Assembly: GCF_036226525.1 (NCBI RefSeq)
Contig: NZ_CP108487.1
Coordinates: forward strand, 1,426,001 to 1,490,000
Source: Kribbella sp. NBC_01245
GTDB lineage: Bacteria > Actinomycetota > Actinomycetes > Propionibacteriales > Kribbellaceae
Reading direction: 5' to 3'
Length of the DNA: 64,000 nucleotides
Part shown: in pieces, positions 9,244 through 17,583 of the stretch
How positions within the stretch are numbered: the first letter of the stretch is position 1
Layout of the letters: every line of letters starts with the position of its first letter
Made by a program: the position numbers and the translations under genes
The notes under the pieces: generated by a model
Database searches by the model: none
What the model saw: the letters and a program-made list of their open reading frames with translations, nothing else
What the model was told of the DNA's origin: nothing

Positions 9244-9948
9244 TCAGCGGTATTCGGGGTTTTCGAAGTCGAAGCGGCAGCCGGCGTCCCATTCGGAGCG
9301 CTGGTTGCCGTACGCCGGGACGCCGCCCGCGTCTTTCAGCATCCTTGCCAGGTGCAACAGGTTCCAGGTCATGAACGTGGTGTTCCGGTTGGTGAAGTCG
9401 TTCTCCGGCCCACCGGAACCCTTGTCCAGGTACGACGGACCCGGTCCCGCCTCGCCGATCCATCCGGCGTCCGCCTGCGGCGGGATGGTGTAGCCGAGGT
9501 GCTGTAGCGAGTAGAGGACGTTCATCGCGCAGTGCTTTACGCCGTCCTCGTTGCCGGTGATCAGGCAGCCGCCGACACGTCCGTAGTACGCGTATTGCCC
9601 GTGTTCGTTGAGGATCGACGAGTTGCCGTACAGGCGTTCGATGACCTGCTTGGTGACCGAACTGTTGTCACCCAGCCAGATCGGTCCGGCGATCACCAGG
9701 ATGTCGGCCGCCATCACCTGCTCCTGGATCGCCGGCCAAGCGTCCGTCGCCCAGCCGTGCTCGGTCATGTCCGGCCAGACACCGGTGGCGATGTCGTGGT
9801 CGACGGCGCGGATGAGGTCGACCTGGACGCCTTGTTTCTGGAGGATCTTCCGGCTGACGTCGATCAGGCCCTCGGTGTTGCTGACTTCCGGTGATCGCTT
9901 CAGGGTGCAGTTGACGTACAGCGCGCGGAGATCGTCGTACTCAGGCAT
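9244..9948 (-). CDS. NADPH-dependent FMN reductase / flavodoxin-fold protein
   Basis: A 234-aa protein with a flavodoxin-like fold. LRALYVNCTLKRSPEVSNTEGL gives the first strand and phosphate loop, and ADILVIAGPIWLGDNSSVTKQVIERL is the family's hallmark strand and flavin-contacting loop. The start at ATG 9948 has a clear AAGGAGAA ribosome-binding site; an upstream in-frame start at 9978 lacks one. It likely reduces FMN or quinones using NAD(P)H in the cytoplasm. It may be transcribed together with the antiporter gene downstream. Confidence 0.85.
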   Translation of the reverse strand: MPEYDDLRALYVNCTLKRSPEVSNTEGLIDVSRKILQKQGVQVDLIRAVDHDIATGVWPDMTEHGWATDAWPAIQEQVMAADILVIAGPIWLGDNSSVTKQVIERLYGNSSILNEHGQYAYYGRVGGCLITGNEDGVKHCAMNVLYSLQHLGYTIPPQADAGWIGEAGPGPSYLDKGSGGPENDFTNRNTTFMTWNLLHLARMLKDAGGVPAYGNQRSEWDAGCRFDFENPEYR

Positions 9949-10182
9949 GGTGTTCTCCTTAGTGGTAAGCCGCGACACGGATCTCTGAAGGATCTATGCC
10001 GACCATAGGCCTGGAGTTACACGAGGAGACCGCTACAACGGACGAACGTTCGCTGGCCGTAACCCGTCGATACCTGCCGCCACCCCGGGCTTTCAAAACT
10101 CAGCTGCGGTGTGCTTGACGGCGTTCCGGCTTGGGTGAAACCTGAGAGTAGCTGAGCCGACGCTGTGCGGGGGTGGCAGAAG

Positions 10183-12381
10183 GTGATCAAGCTCGAGCGT
10201 CCCATGAGGATCCCGGCTCCGCTCCTGACCGCGGCCGCCGAGCGCACCCGGGCGAACGCGGAGGAGTGGGCGCAGGCGCAGGAGCGCGCCGCCGCCTCGA
10301 AGTCCAAGCTGGTCCAGCAGTTGGCGTTCACGCCCGATCGCCGCATCGTCCAGGCCCCGGCGATCCGCGATGCACTGCTTGCCGCTCAGCACCGGAAGTG
10401 CGCGTTCTGCGAGTCAGCGCTGGTGGCGGTCCCTGCGGATGTCGAGTGGTTCCGGCCATCCAGCAGTGCCGTCGACTCGTCCGGGTTCTCAAGCCTTCCG
10501 CACTACGCGTGGCTGACCATGGAATGGAACAACCTGCACATCTCGTGCCCCAACTGCAACCGCTCGAAGGGGCGGCGGTTCCCTGTCGACGGCCCTCGCT
10601 GTCCGGTCGGGACGCAGTGGCCCGACCTCGCCGCGGGCGAACATGCGCTGCTGCTCGACCCGTTTGTGGACGACCCCGACTCGCACCTGCTGTTCACCGA
10701 CGACGGGTTGGTCAGTACCGATACTTCGGAGGGCCGCGCCACCATCGACTGCTTCTCGCTCAACCGGGCCGAGCTCGTCGAGGCCCGGCGGGAGGCGGTG
10801 GCTCGCGCTATCCAGGAGTGGGAAATCGGTGCGGTCGATGACGCTGTGGCGCCCGAGCAGCCGTACGCCGGCGCCCGTCGGCACGCCATCCGTCGGCTGG
10901 CCGAGCAGCAGTCCGACAAGCCCGCCTCGGTCGTCGACGCGGGGAAGCACGTGGTGGTCAGCGGGGTGCGGATGCGCAAGGTCACCGATGCGCAGCAGTT
11001 CGCGGCCGTCGCCGCCGAGTCCCAGGCCGCGATGGCGCAGAGCGACTATTCGCTAGACGACCCGACGGCGAACCCGACGTACTTCGCCACCACGAAGTAC
11101 ATCCACGCCATCGAGGTCAGGAACTGGAAAGCCGTGCGGCACGTCCGCGTCGACGTCCCCGGCAGTACAACGGAACGCGCCCCATGGCTGACCTTCCTAG
11201 GCGAGAACGGCGCGGCGAAGTCCTCCCTCCTCCAAGGCGTCGCCCTCGCGCTGCTGGGCCAGCGCAGCCGCGACCGGCTCCAGCTGCGCCCGGACGCGTT
11301 CATCCGCAACGGCGCGCGGAGCGCGGAGGTGAAGGTGTGGCTCACCGGCATCGCGGAGCCCTGCGTCCTGACCGCGCGGCGCGGCGACACGCGCTTCGGG
11401 GGCAGCACGGACCCGAAGGTCTTGGTTCTCGGGTACGGCGCCACACGGCTCCTTCCAGGTGCGAGCCATGGACCCACGCAGCCGTCGGTGCCCGCGACCG
11501 ACGACATCGCCGACGTGGACAACCTATTCGACCCGTTCGTCCCGATGGCCGACGCCAACGGGTGGTTGCTGAGCCTGGACGACAAGCAGTTCGAGGCCGC
11601 CGCCCGCGCGCTCCGGGTGCTCCTCGGGCTCGAGGGGACCGACGCCCTGCTGCGCTTCCGGAGCGCAGGGGAGGTCCGATGCCGAACGCTCGGCGCTGTC
11701 GTCCCCCTGGCGCGGATGAGCGACGGATACCAGTCCGTCGTGGCGGCGGCCTGCGACATGATGGCTGTGCTGCTCAGCCGGTGGGGTGACATGGCGGCGG
11801 CCGAGGGCATCGTCCTGCTGGACGAGCTGGGCGCGCACCTGCACCCACGCTGGCGGATGCGGATCGTGGAGAGTCTGCGGGCCGTGTTCCCGCGCGTGCA
11901 GTTCCTGGTCACCACCCACGACCCCCTTTGTCTTCGCGGACTCGGCGAGGGAGAGGTCGCGCTCGTCGAGCGGCGCCAGGACGCCGCGGCGACGGTCGTC
12001 GTACGACAGGACCTCCCGCCGATTGCGGGACTCCGGGCGGACCAGCTGCTGACCTCGGAGCTGTTCGGGCTTAGGTCGACCGTCGACCCCCAGCTCGAGG
12101 CCGCCTTCGACGAGTACTACCGGCTGCTGGCGCTGCGCCGTCCGAGCCAGGCCCAGGGGCGGCGGATCGACGAGCTCAAGGACCAGCTGGATGGGTTGCG
12201 CACGATGGGCGACACCACCCGCGAGCGGCTTGTGTTCGAGGCGGCCGACCGTTGGCTGGCGACGCGTCAGGAGCGGGAGGAGCCGGCCTCCGTGCGCCAG
12301 GACAACGATGCGGCGGTGGCCATGCTCGCCGAGGTGTGGGCCTCGGAGTCCCCGGAACGCTTCGCGAAGAGGAGCCGCTGA
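10183..12381 (+). CDS. Fusion of degenerate HNH domain and AAA/ABC-type ATPase (Septu-like)
   Basis: The N-terminal 230 residues match the PtuB/TIGR02646-type HNH domain: CxxC at Cys73/Cys76, then VEWFRP at 87-92, and CPNCNRSK as the second zinc pair. Residues about 300-640 form an SMC/OLD-like ATPase resembling PtuA: Walker A GENGAAKSS (340-348), signature MSDGYQS (512-518), Walker B IVLLDE (543-548) and H-switch His579 in TTHDPL. Two residues are odd. Trp89 replaces the HNH histidine, and Ala345 replaces the Walker A glycine before Lys346. GTG 10183 is chosen because VIKLERP matches the family N-terminus; GTG 10165 is an alternative. The next gene starts 2 nt downstream. It is inferred to be the sensor/ATPase of a defence cassette. 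Confidence 0.85.
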   Translation: MIKLERPMRIPAPLLTAAAERTRANAEEWAQAQERAAASKSKLVQQLAFTPDRRIVQAPAIRDALLAAQHRKCAFCESALVAVPADVEWFRPSSSAVDSSGFSSLPHYAWLTMEWNNLHISCPNCNRSKGRRFPVDGPRCPVGTQWPDLAAGEHALLLDPFVDDPDSHLLFTDDGLVSTDTSEGRATIDCFSLNRAELVEARREAVARAIQEWEIGAVDDAVAPEQPYAGARRHAIRRLAEQQSDKPASVVDAGKHVVVSGVRMRKVTDAQQFAAVAAESQAAMAQSDYSLDDPTANPTYFATTKYIHAIEVRNWKAVRHVRVDVPGSTTERAPWLTFLGENGAAKSSLLQGVALALLGQRSRDRLQLRPDAFIRNGARSAEVKVWLTGIAEPCVLTARRGDTRFGGSTDPKVLVLGYGATRLLPGASHGPTQPSVPATDDIADVDNLFDPFVPMADANGWLLSLDDKQFEAAARALRVLLGLEGTDALLRFRSAGEVRCRTLGAVVPLARMSDGYQSVVAAACDMMAVLLSRWGDMAAAEGIVLLDELGAHLHPRWRMRIVESLRAVFPRVQFLVTTHDPLCLRGLGEGEVALVERRQDAAATVVVRQDLPPIAGLRADQLLTSELFGLRSTVDPQLEAAFDEYYRLLALRRPSQAQGRRIDELKDQLDGLRTMGDTTRERLVFEAADRWLATRQEREEPASVRQDNDAAVAMLAEVWASESPERFAKRSR

Positions 12382-12383
12382 GC

Positions 12384-13253
12384 ATGCGCCGCGTCGAGCG
12401 TGCGGTGACCCCGCCGAGCCTCGACGGCCCGGCCTCGGCCGGGGGAATGGAGCTCGCGGCCGCGAAGGAGTTCTTCAAGCGCACGGCGGGCGGGTCGTTC
12501 GAGTTCAAGGCGTACAAGCGCCCGGACGTTCGGGCCGCGATGCGGGCGATGTTCCACCGCAAGTGTGCCTACTGCGAGAGCTTTTACGCACCGGTGATGC
12601 CCGACGACGTTGAGCACTACCGACCCAAGGCGGCGTACATTGACAGGGGCAAGCAGCACAAGCCGGGCTACTGGTGGCTGGCCATGGAGTGGAGCAACCT
12701 GCTGCCCTCCTGCGCCGACTGCAACCGGGCCCGGATCCAGGAGATCGTGGGGCTCGAAGGGCGGATGACCGCAGGCAAGGCCAACCAGTTTCCCTTGGCA
12801 ACTGGATCGGTCCGCGGCAGTGCCGCGAAGGGTGTCGCCCGGGAGAAGGCTCTGCTGCTCGACCCGACGGTGGACAATCCGGCCGAGCACCTCGAGTTCC
12901 TGGCCGACGGGGGCGTGCGGCCCACCGAGGTGGCCGGCAAGGACAGTGCGCGTGGCCGGACGACCATCAACGTCGTGGCCCTGCAGCGCCGCGACCTCGT
13001 TGACGCCCGGTCAACGGCCGCCCTCGCGACGCGCGCCGCCATCGCGCACGTCATCGACACGATGAACGACATCGCGAGGTTCGAGTCGATGCCAGGCCTC
13101 CCGAAGAAGCAGCGTGAGGCGCTGGTGGCGGAGTTCCGCGAACGGCTGGCCCGGAACCTCCGCGAGATGGAGGCGAAGGCGGCCCCGGAGACGCCGTACT
13201 CGGCGGTCGCCGAGGCGATGATCACGGACTTCAAGGCTGAGCGAGGTCTGTAG
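12384..13253 (+). CDS. Stand-alone HNH endonuclease (PtuB/TIGR02646-like)
   Basis: A 289-aa protein starting 2 nt after the ATPase stop codon. It carries a complete family HNH motif: Cys61-x2-Cys64 in RKCAYCES, His78 in VEHYRPK, and Cys110-x2-Cys113-Asn114 in CADCNRA. The N-terminus (MRRVERAVTPPSL) matches the family and the fused copy in the preceding gene. The LLDPTVDNPAEHLEF segment that follows is also shared with that copy, so the two HNH domains are paralogous. It is expected to be a metal-dependent DNase acting with the ATPase, as PtuB does with PtuA in Septu. The role in immunity is inferred from family and context. Confidence 0.85.
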   Translation: MRRVERAVTPPSLDGPASAGGMELAAAKEFFKRTAGGSFEFKAYKRPDVRAAMRAMFHRKCAYCESFYAPVMPDDVEHYRPKAAYIDRGKQHKPGYWWLAMEWSNLLPSCADCNRARIQEIVGLEGRMTAGKANQFPLATGSVRGSAAKGVAREKALLLDPTVDNPAEHLEFLADGGVRPTEVAGKDSARGRTTINVVALQRRDLVDARSTAALATRAAIAHVIDTMNDIARFESMPGLPKKQREALVAEFRERLARNLREMEAKAAPETPYSAVAEAMITDFKAERGL

Positions 13254-13283
13254 GCACACGGACGAAACAGGGAGGCGTGGCCG

Positions 13284-15278
13284 ATGGCGACGTCAGGAAC
13301 GCAGGACCAGACCGCCAGGATGACGGAGCTGTCGAGCCGAGAGACCTATCTGGATCCAGGACTCCGGGAGTGCGACATCGTCATGAAGGGTGGCATCACC
13401 AGCGGCGTCCTCTACCCGCTTGCCGTCTGCGAGCTGGCGACGCGCTACCGGATGCGCAACGTCGGCGGGACCTCGGCCGGTGCCATCGCGGCGGCCGCGG
13501 CCGCCGCCGCAGAGGTCGGCCGGACATCGGACCAGCCGGGCAGCGGCTTCGACGGGCTGGCCCAGCTACCGCGCTGGCTTGGCGGCGACGAGCACCTCCT
13601 CGGGCTGTTCCGCCCTCCTGGGACTACCCGGCGCCTGCATAGCCTCCTGGTACGGATGGTGGCGCCCGGCGCAACGCTGCTCCGGAAGGTGGTCGCCGTA
13701 GTCGGCTCTGGCCTCGTGTCGTCATGCTGGTGGCTGCCCGTCCTCACGGCGCTTCCGGGACTGTTCCTCGTCGTCGCCCTGCTGGTGGGCGGCGTGGAGT
13801 CGCCTCTAGCTTGGGTCGGCGCGGTGGTGGCCCTCCTCCTCGCTGCCCTGGGGCTGGGCCTCGGGGCGGTGGCAGCCGTGCTCCTGACGGCTGGGCAGGC
13901 TCTTGAGAAGAATCACTACGGCATCGTGGCGGGATCCCAGGCGTATGACGGCGGGGCCTCGCTTTCCGACTGGCTAACCGACCAGATCGACGAACTGGCT
14001 GGCACACCGGGGGAACTTCTCACCTTCGGCGACCTCCGGAAGGCCGAGGTGAACCTCGAGATGATGACGACCAACATCACCGAGTGCCGCCCGTACCGGC
14101 TGCCGCACGACCTGGGCAGCAGGTTCTACTTCAACGAGGACGAGTTCCGCCTGCACTTCCCGCAGCGGGTCGTCGACCACCTCGTCACCCATGCTCCGGG
14201 GCCGAGGACCGCGACCGGGCTGGTGCCGCTGCCGCCGGCCGAGCAGCTCCCCGTGGTCGTTGCGACGCGGATGAGCCTGAGCTTTCCCCTGCTCCTTTCG
14301 GCGGTGCCGATGTACAGCGTGGACCGCTCGAAGCTCGAATGCCGCGAGGAGACCTACGAACGGAGCTGGTTCTCCGACGGGGGCATCGCCTCCAACTTCC
14401 CCATCTCGTTCTTCGACACTCTGCTGCCGTCGCGACCGACCTTCGGGATCAACCTGCGCCCGCTCCACGAGTGCCATCCGATTAGCGACGACGAGCGTCG
14501 GAACGTCTGGATGCCACGCACCAACGTCGGCGGCATCCTCGAGTGGTGGGCGCAGTGGCCGGACGGGAAGGGCCTACGGAGCGTCGGCTCGTTCCTGTGG
14601 ACGATCATGCGGACTATGCAGAACTGGGTGGACAACACCCAGACGCGGGTTCCCGGCTACCGGGACCGGATTGTGCATATCTCGCACACCGATGAAGAAG
14701 GTGGGATGAACCTGGCCATGCCGTCCGAGACGCTCGCGCGGCTCAGTGAGCGTGGAAGGTGCGCGGGTGAGCGGCTGTGGGCGTACTACACGACCCCGCC
14801 AGGGGAGCCACTCCCCGTCGAGGAGCTCGAGCGGTTGGACCAGGCCGAGTCGACACCCAGGGCGGTCTCGTGGGAGAACCACCGCTGGATCCGGCTGCGC
14901 ACCTCGCTCGCGCTCGTCGCCGACGCGATCGAGTCGGTGTCCAACGCCGTGGACGACCATTACACCAATGACCTGATGGCGCGTATCGACGCAGCGGTGG
15001 GCTACCGCTTCGCGAATAAGGACCAGCAGGCACTGGCGCAGGCCCTCGTGCTGGGCGCCTCGGGCCCCACCAGCCCGACCGACCCGACGCCGCTGGTGCA
15101 ACTCTCGGCGGGGCTGCGGCAGCTGGCCGACGAGATCAGCAACGTCGAGAGCCGCGGTGCGAGGGTGCCCTTGGGTGTTGGGGCTCCCGCCCCTGCGCCC
15201 ATGTTGCGGATCGCACCCGGCTTTCGGCAGGCGCCGGTCAGATTGGCCCCCGGCGACGGGGCCGGCCCGGAGGGCTAA
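13284..15278 (+). CDS. Patatin-like phospholipase with internal membrane segments
   Basis: A 664-aa protein with a good ribosome-binding site (GGAGG at 13271). The patatin catalytic parts are visible: oxyanion loop KGGITSG (35-41), nucleophile Ser64 in GTSAG and catalytic Asp365 in SDGGIASNFP. Between the serine and aspartate lies a very hydrophobic insertion (about residues 137-207) able to form two or more membrane helices, placing the lipase at the inner membrane. A long C-terminal region after residue 400 is unassigned. It starts 30 nt after the HNH gene on the same strand, so an operon is likely. Inference: a membrane-damaging effector of the cassette. An ordinary lipid-metabolism lipase is the alternative. 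Confidence 0.8.
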   Translation: MATSGTQDQTARMTELSSRETYLDPGLRECDIVMKGGITSGVLYPLAVCELATRYRMRNVGGTSAGAIAAAAAAAAEVGRTSDQPGSGFDGLAQLPRWLGGDEHLLGLFRPPGTTRRLHSLLVRMVAPGATLLRKVVAVVGSGLVSSCWWLPVLTALPGLFLVVALLVGGVESPLAWVGAVVALLLAALGLGLGAVAAVLLTAGQALEKNHYGIVAGSQAYDGGASLSDWLTDQIDELAGTPGELLTFGDLRKAEVNLEMMTTNITECRPYRLPHDLGSRFYFNEDEFRLHFPQRVVDHLVTHAPGPRTATGLVPLPPAEQLPVVVATRMSLSFPLLLSAVPMYSVDRSKLECREETYERSWFSDGGIASNFPISFFDTLLPSRPTFGINLRPLHECHPISDDERRNVWMPRTNVGGILEWWAQWPDGKGLRSVGSFLWTIMRTMQNWVDNTQTRVPGYRDRIVHISHTDEEGGMNLAMPSETLARLSERGRCAGERLWAYYTTPPGEPLPVEELERLDQAESTPRAVSWENHRWIRLRTSLALVADAIESVSNAVDDHYTNDLMARIDAAVGYRFANKDQQALAQALVLGASGPTSPTDPTPLVQLSAGLRQLADEISNVESRGARVPLGVGAPAPAPMLRIAPGFRQAPVRLAPGDGAGPEG

Positions 15279-15367
15279 CTGTCGCTGAAGGTGCCGCCCG
15301 CCAACACCCGCTGGCCAGCCTGACTCGGCGGCCCGCACGAGCTCCCCACGGGATTCCAAGGCGTGGA

Positions 15368-15396
15368 TTGACATCGGCCTATTGACTCAGTGATCA
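15368..15396 (+). promoter_or_regulatory. Candidate promoter of the arsenic operon
   Basis: TTGACA at 15368-15373 is a perfect -35 hexamer. TGATCA sits 17 nt downstream at 15391-15396 as a weak -10. Transcription would start close to the ATG at 15405, suggesting a leaderless or near-leaderless mRNA. The operator overlaps the -10 region. Confidence 0.45.
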
Positions 15397-15406
15397 TTGA
15401 GTCAAT
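15381..15406. promoter_or_regulatory. ArsR-type operator overlapping the start codon
   Basis: ATTGACTCA (15381-15389) and TGAGTCAAT (15398-15406) form a perfect 9-bp inverted repeat with an 8-nt spacer, lying between the putative -35 and the ATG at 15405. ArsR/SmtB repressors bind such dyads near their own promoters, so autoregulation by the adjacent gene is the obvious reading. Confidence 0.7.
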
Positions 15407-16166
15407 GAGTATTGAGCGAATCTCCTTGGTTGAGCGGGCGCGGATTCATGCGGCGCTCGGTGATCCGGCGCGCTTGGCGATTGTGGACACGCTGGTGGCG
15501 GGGGATGCGGCGCCGGGCGAGCTCGGGCTGGTGTTGGAGATGCCGACCAATCTCGTCGCCCATCACTTGAAGGTGCTGGAGGATGCCGGGCTGGTCGTGC
15601 GGTCGCGGTCCGAAGGGGATCGGCGCCGGACCTATGTGCAGTTGGTGACCGAGGTCTTGGCGTCCGTTGTCGCGCCGTCGTTGACCGCGGCTCCTCGGGT
15701 GGTGTTCGTGTGTACGCAGAACTCGGCTCGTTCCCAGTTGGCCGCTTCGATCTGGTCGCGGCGCAGTCACATTCCCGCCCTCTCCGCCGGCACGCAGCCC
15801 GCGGCCAAGCCGCACCCGCGAGCAGTGCGGGTCGCGCGCAAGCACGGGTTGGATCCCAGCGGCTGGCGTACGAGCCAAGTGAGCGACGTCGTGGAGCGCG
15901 ACGACCTGGTCATCGCGGTGTGCGACATCGCGTACGAGCATCTTCCGGCCGGCGCGCGGCCGCGGCTGCACTGGTCGGTGCCGGATCCGGCGGCCACTGA
16001 CACCGATGCGGCCTTCGAGGCCGCCTACAGCGAGATCGCCGACCGGATCGACCGGTTGGCGCCCGCGCTTCAGCCGACCGAGGCGACCACGCCGACCGAG
16101 GCGACCGGGCCGACTGAAGGCGCCACGCCGACTGAGGCGACTGATACATCCAGGAGTCGACCATGA
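15405..16166 (+). CDS. ArsR repressor fused to a low-molecular-weight phosphatase domain
   Basis: Residues about 1-85 are an ArsR-family winged helix (ALGDPARLAIVDTLVAG, LGLVLEMPTNLVAHHLKVLEDAGLVVRSR). Residues about 95-225 are an LMW-PTP/ArsC domain with the P-loop CTQNSARSQ and a DP pair late in the domain. The last 30 residues are a Pro-Thr-Glu-Ala repeat. The ATG at 15405 overlaps the operator; GTG 15390 is the alternative start. ArsR-ArsC-type fusions are known in Actinobacteria. The repressor half probably senses As(III), and the phosphatase half may reduce arsenate or be regulatory. It overlaps the next gene by 4 nt and heads a four-gene operon. Confidence 0.88.
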   Translation: MSIERISLVERARIHAALGDPARLAIVDTLVAGDAAPGELGLVLEMPTNLVAHHLKVLEDAGLVVRSRSEGDRRRTYVQLVTEVLASVVAPSLTAAPRVVFVCTQNSARSQLAASIWSRRSHIPALSAGTQPAAKPHPRAVRVARKHGLDPSGWRTSQVSDVVERDDLVIAVCDIAYEHLPAGARPRLHWSVPDPAATDTDAAFEAAYSEIADRIDRLAPALQPTEATTPTEATGPTEGATPTEATDTSRSRP

Positions 16167-16837
16167 CCGAACTCGCCGGGCACCACCGAGAAGACTTGTC
16201 CATCGACCAGCAACTCGCCCTGCGTACGGCGGCGAGGAGGCTTGGTGAGGAATTCGCCGGCATCTACGGCACGGAGACGATCGAACGGTTCCTCCACTCC
16301 AGTTACGACCAGTTCGCCAGCGGCAGCACCGTGCCCAACTTCCTTCCCCTGCTGGCCGAGCGGTTCGCCCGGCAGCGTCTGACCGCGCTCGCCAGGGTTG
16401 AGGGGCACCACGACGACGGCCGTCCGGTCGTACTGTTCCTTTGCGTGCACAACGCCGGCCGCAGCCAGATGGCACTCGGATTCTTCGAGCACCTGGCCGG
16501 TGAGGCGGCGATCGCGTGGTCCGGCGGGTCCGAGCCTGGCGTCGAGGTCAACCCGTCCGCGGTCGCCGCGATGGCCGAACGCGGTATCGACATCTCCACG
16601 GAGTACCCGAAACCGTGGACCGACGAGGTCGTCCGGGCCGCCGACGTGGTCGTAACGATGGGCTGCGGCGACGCCTGCCCGATCTTCCCCGGCAAGCGGT
16701 ACGAGAACTGGGTCCTCGACGACCCCGAAGGCCAGGACGTGGAGCACGTCCGGCCGGTGCGTGACGAGATCGAGCGCCGCGTCCGCGTACTCCTCGACGA
16801 ACTGTCCGTCCCCGCTGCTCACCTGGGCCGCCAGTGA
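16163..16837 (+). CDS. arsC: Arsenate reductase with N-terminal helical domain
   Basis: A 224-aa two-part protein. Residues about 1-80 form a helical bundle (LRTAARRLGEEFAGIYGTETIERFLHSSYDQ) like the N-terminal extension of corynebacterial ArsC1-type enzymes. Residues 87-215 are the LMW-PTP fold with P-loop FLCVHNAGRSQMA and the characteristic VTMGCGDACPIFPGKRYENW block, where cysteines can serve as resolving residues. It reduces arsenate to arsenite using a thiol relay in the cytoplasm. It overlaps both neighbours by 4 nt and is therefore translationally coupled within the ars operon. Confidence 0.9.
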   Translation: MTELAGHHREDLSIDQQLALRTAARRLGEEFAGIYGTETIERFLHSSYDQFASGSTVPNFLPLLAERFARQRLTALARVEGHHDDGRPVVLFLCVHNAGRSQMALGFFEHLAGEAAIAWSGGSEPGVEVNPSAVAAMAERGIDISTEYPKPWTDEVVRAADVVVTMGCGDACPIFPGKRYENWVLDDPEGQDVEHVRPVRDEIERRVRVLLDELSVPAAHLGRQ

Positions 16838-17583
16838 GCAGCATCGCGCCGCTGTGGCGACGGGTGGTCGCCGAGGCCGTCGGTACGGGCTTGCTGGTCA
16901 CCGTCGTGGTCGGCTCAGGGATTGCCGCCTCGGCGCTGTCGCCCAATGACGTCGGCCTGCAATTGCTGGAGAACGCGTTCGCGACGGCGCTCGGGCTCGC
17001 CGTACTGATCCTGATGTTGGGACCTGTGTCGGGCGCACACTTCAACCCTGTGGTCTCAGCCGTCGACTGGTGGCTTGGGCATCGGAGCGGCACTGGGCTG
17101 ACGCTGCGCGACCTGGCGGCGTACATCCCTGCACAGATTGTTGGTGGCGTGGCGGGCGCTGTGCTCGCCAATCTGATGTACGACGAGGCGGCCGTGTCGT
17201 GGTCGACCACTGAGCGCAGCTCCGGCCACTTGTGGTTGGGCGAGGTGGTCGCGACTGCGGGACTCGTCGTACTGATCTTCGCGCTGGCCTGGTCCGGACG
17301 TGCCGCGCTCGCACCTGTTGCCGTGGGCGCCTATATCGGATCGGCGTACTGGTTCACCTCGTCGACGTCGTTCGCCAACCCGGCGGTGAGTATCGGCCGT
17401 GCTTTCAGCGACACCTTCGCCGGGATTGCGCCCGGATCCCTGCCTGGGTTCATCGTTGCGCAACTGGTCGGTGCCGTCGTCGGCGTCGGATTGCTCGCCG
17501 TGCTGTACCCCGAGGCCGGGCGGGCCGCCGGCGAGATCGTCACCCCACACACTGACACCACAAGTTCTGGAGTAGCCAAGTGA
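16834..17583 (+). CDS. Aquaporin/aquaglyceroporin, probable arsenite channel
   Basis: A 249-aa membrane protein of the MIP family with six membrane spans and both half-helix motifs: NPV in AHFNPVVSA and NPA in FANPAVSIGR. The start is GTG in a GTGA overlap with the upstream arsC stop. In Sinorhizobium meliloti an aquaglyceroporin (AqpS) replaces the arsenite pump, letting As(III) made by ArsC leave down its gradient. Its position between two arsenate reductases, with no ArsB or Acr3 gene nearby, supports the same role here. Confidence 0.88.
   Translation: MSSIAPLWRRVVAEAVGTGLLVTVVVGSGIAASALSPNDVGLQLLENAFATALGLAVLILMLGPVSGAHFNPVVSAVDWWLGHRSGTGLTLRDLAAYIPAQIVGGVAGAVLANLMYDEAAVSWSTTERSSGHLWLGEVVATAGLVVLIFALAWSGRAALAPVAVGAYIGSAYWFTSSTSFANPAVSIGRAFSDTFAGIAPGSLPGFIVAQLVGAVVGVGLLAVLYPEAGRAAGEIVTPHTDTTSSGVAK

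Noticed and set aside
10183..15278. CBASS system based on the patatin gene
   Set aside because: No CD-NTase cyclase or signalling accessory gene is present on either side; the neighbours are HNH/ATPase proteins.
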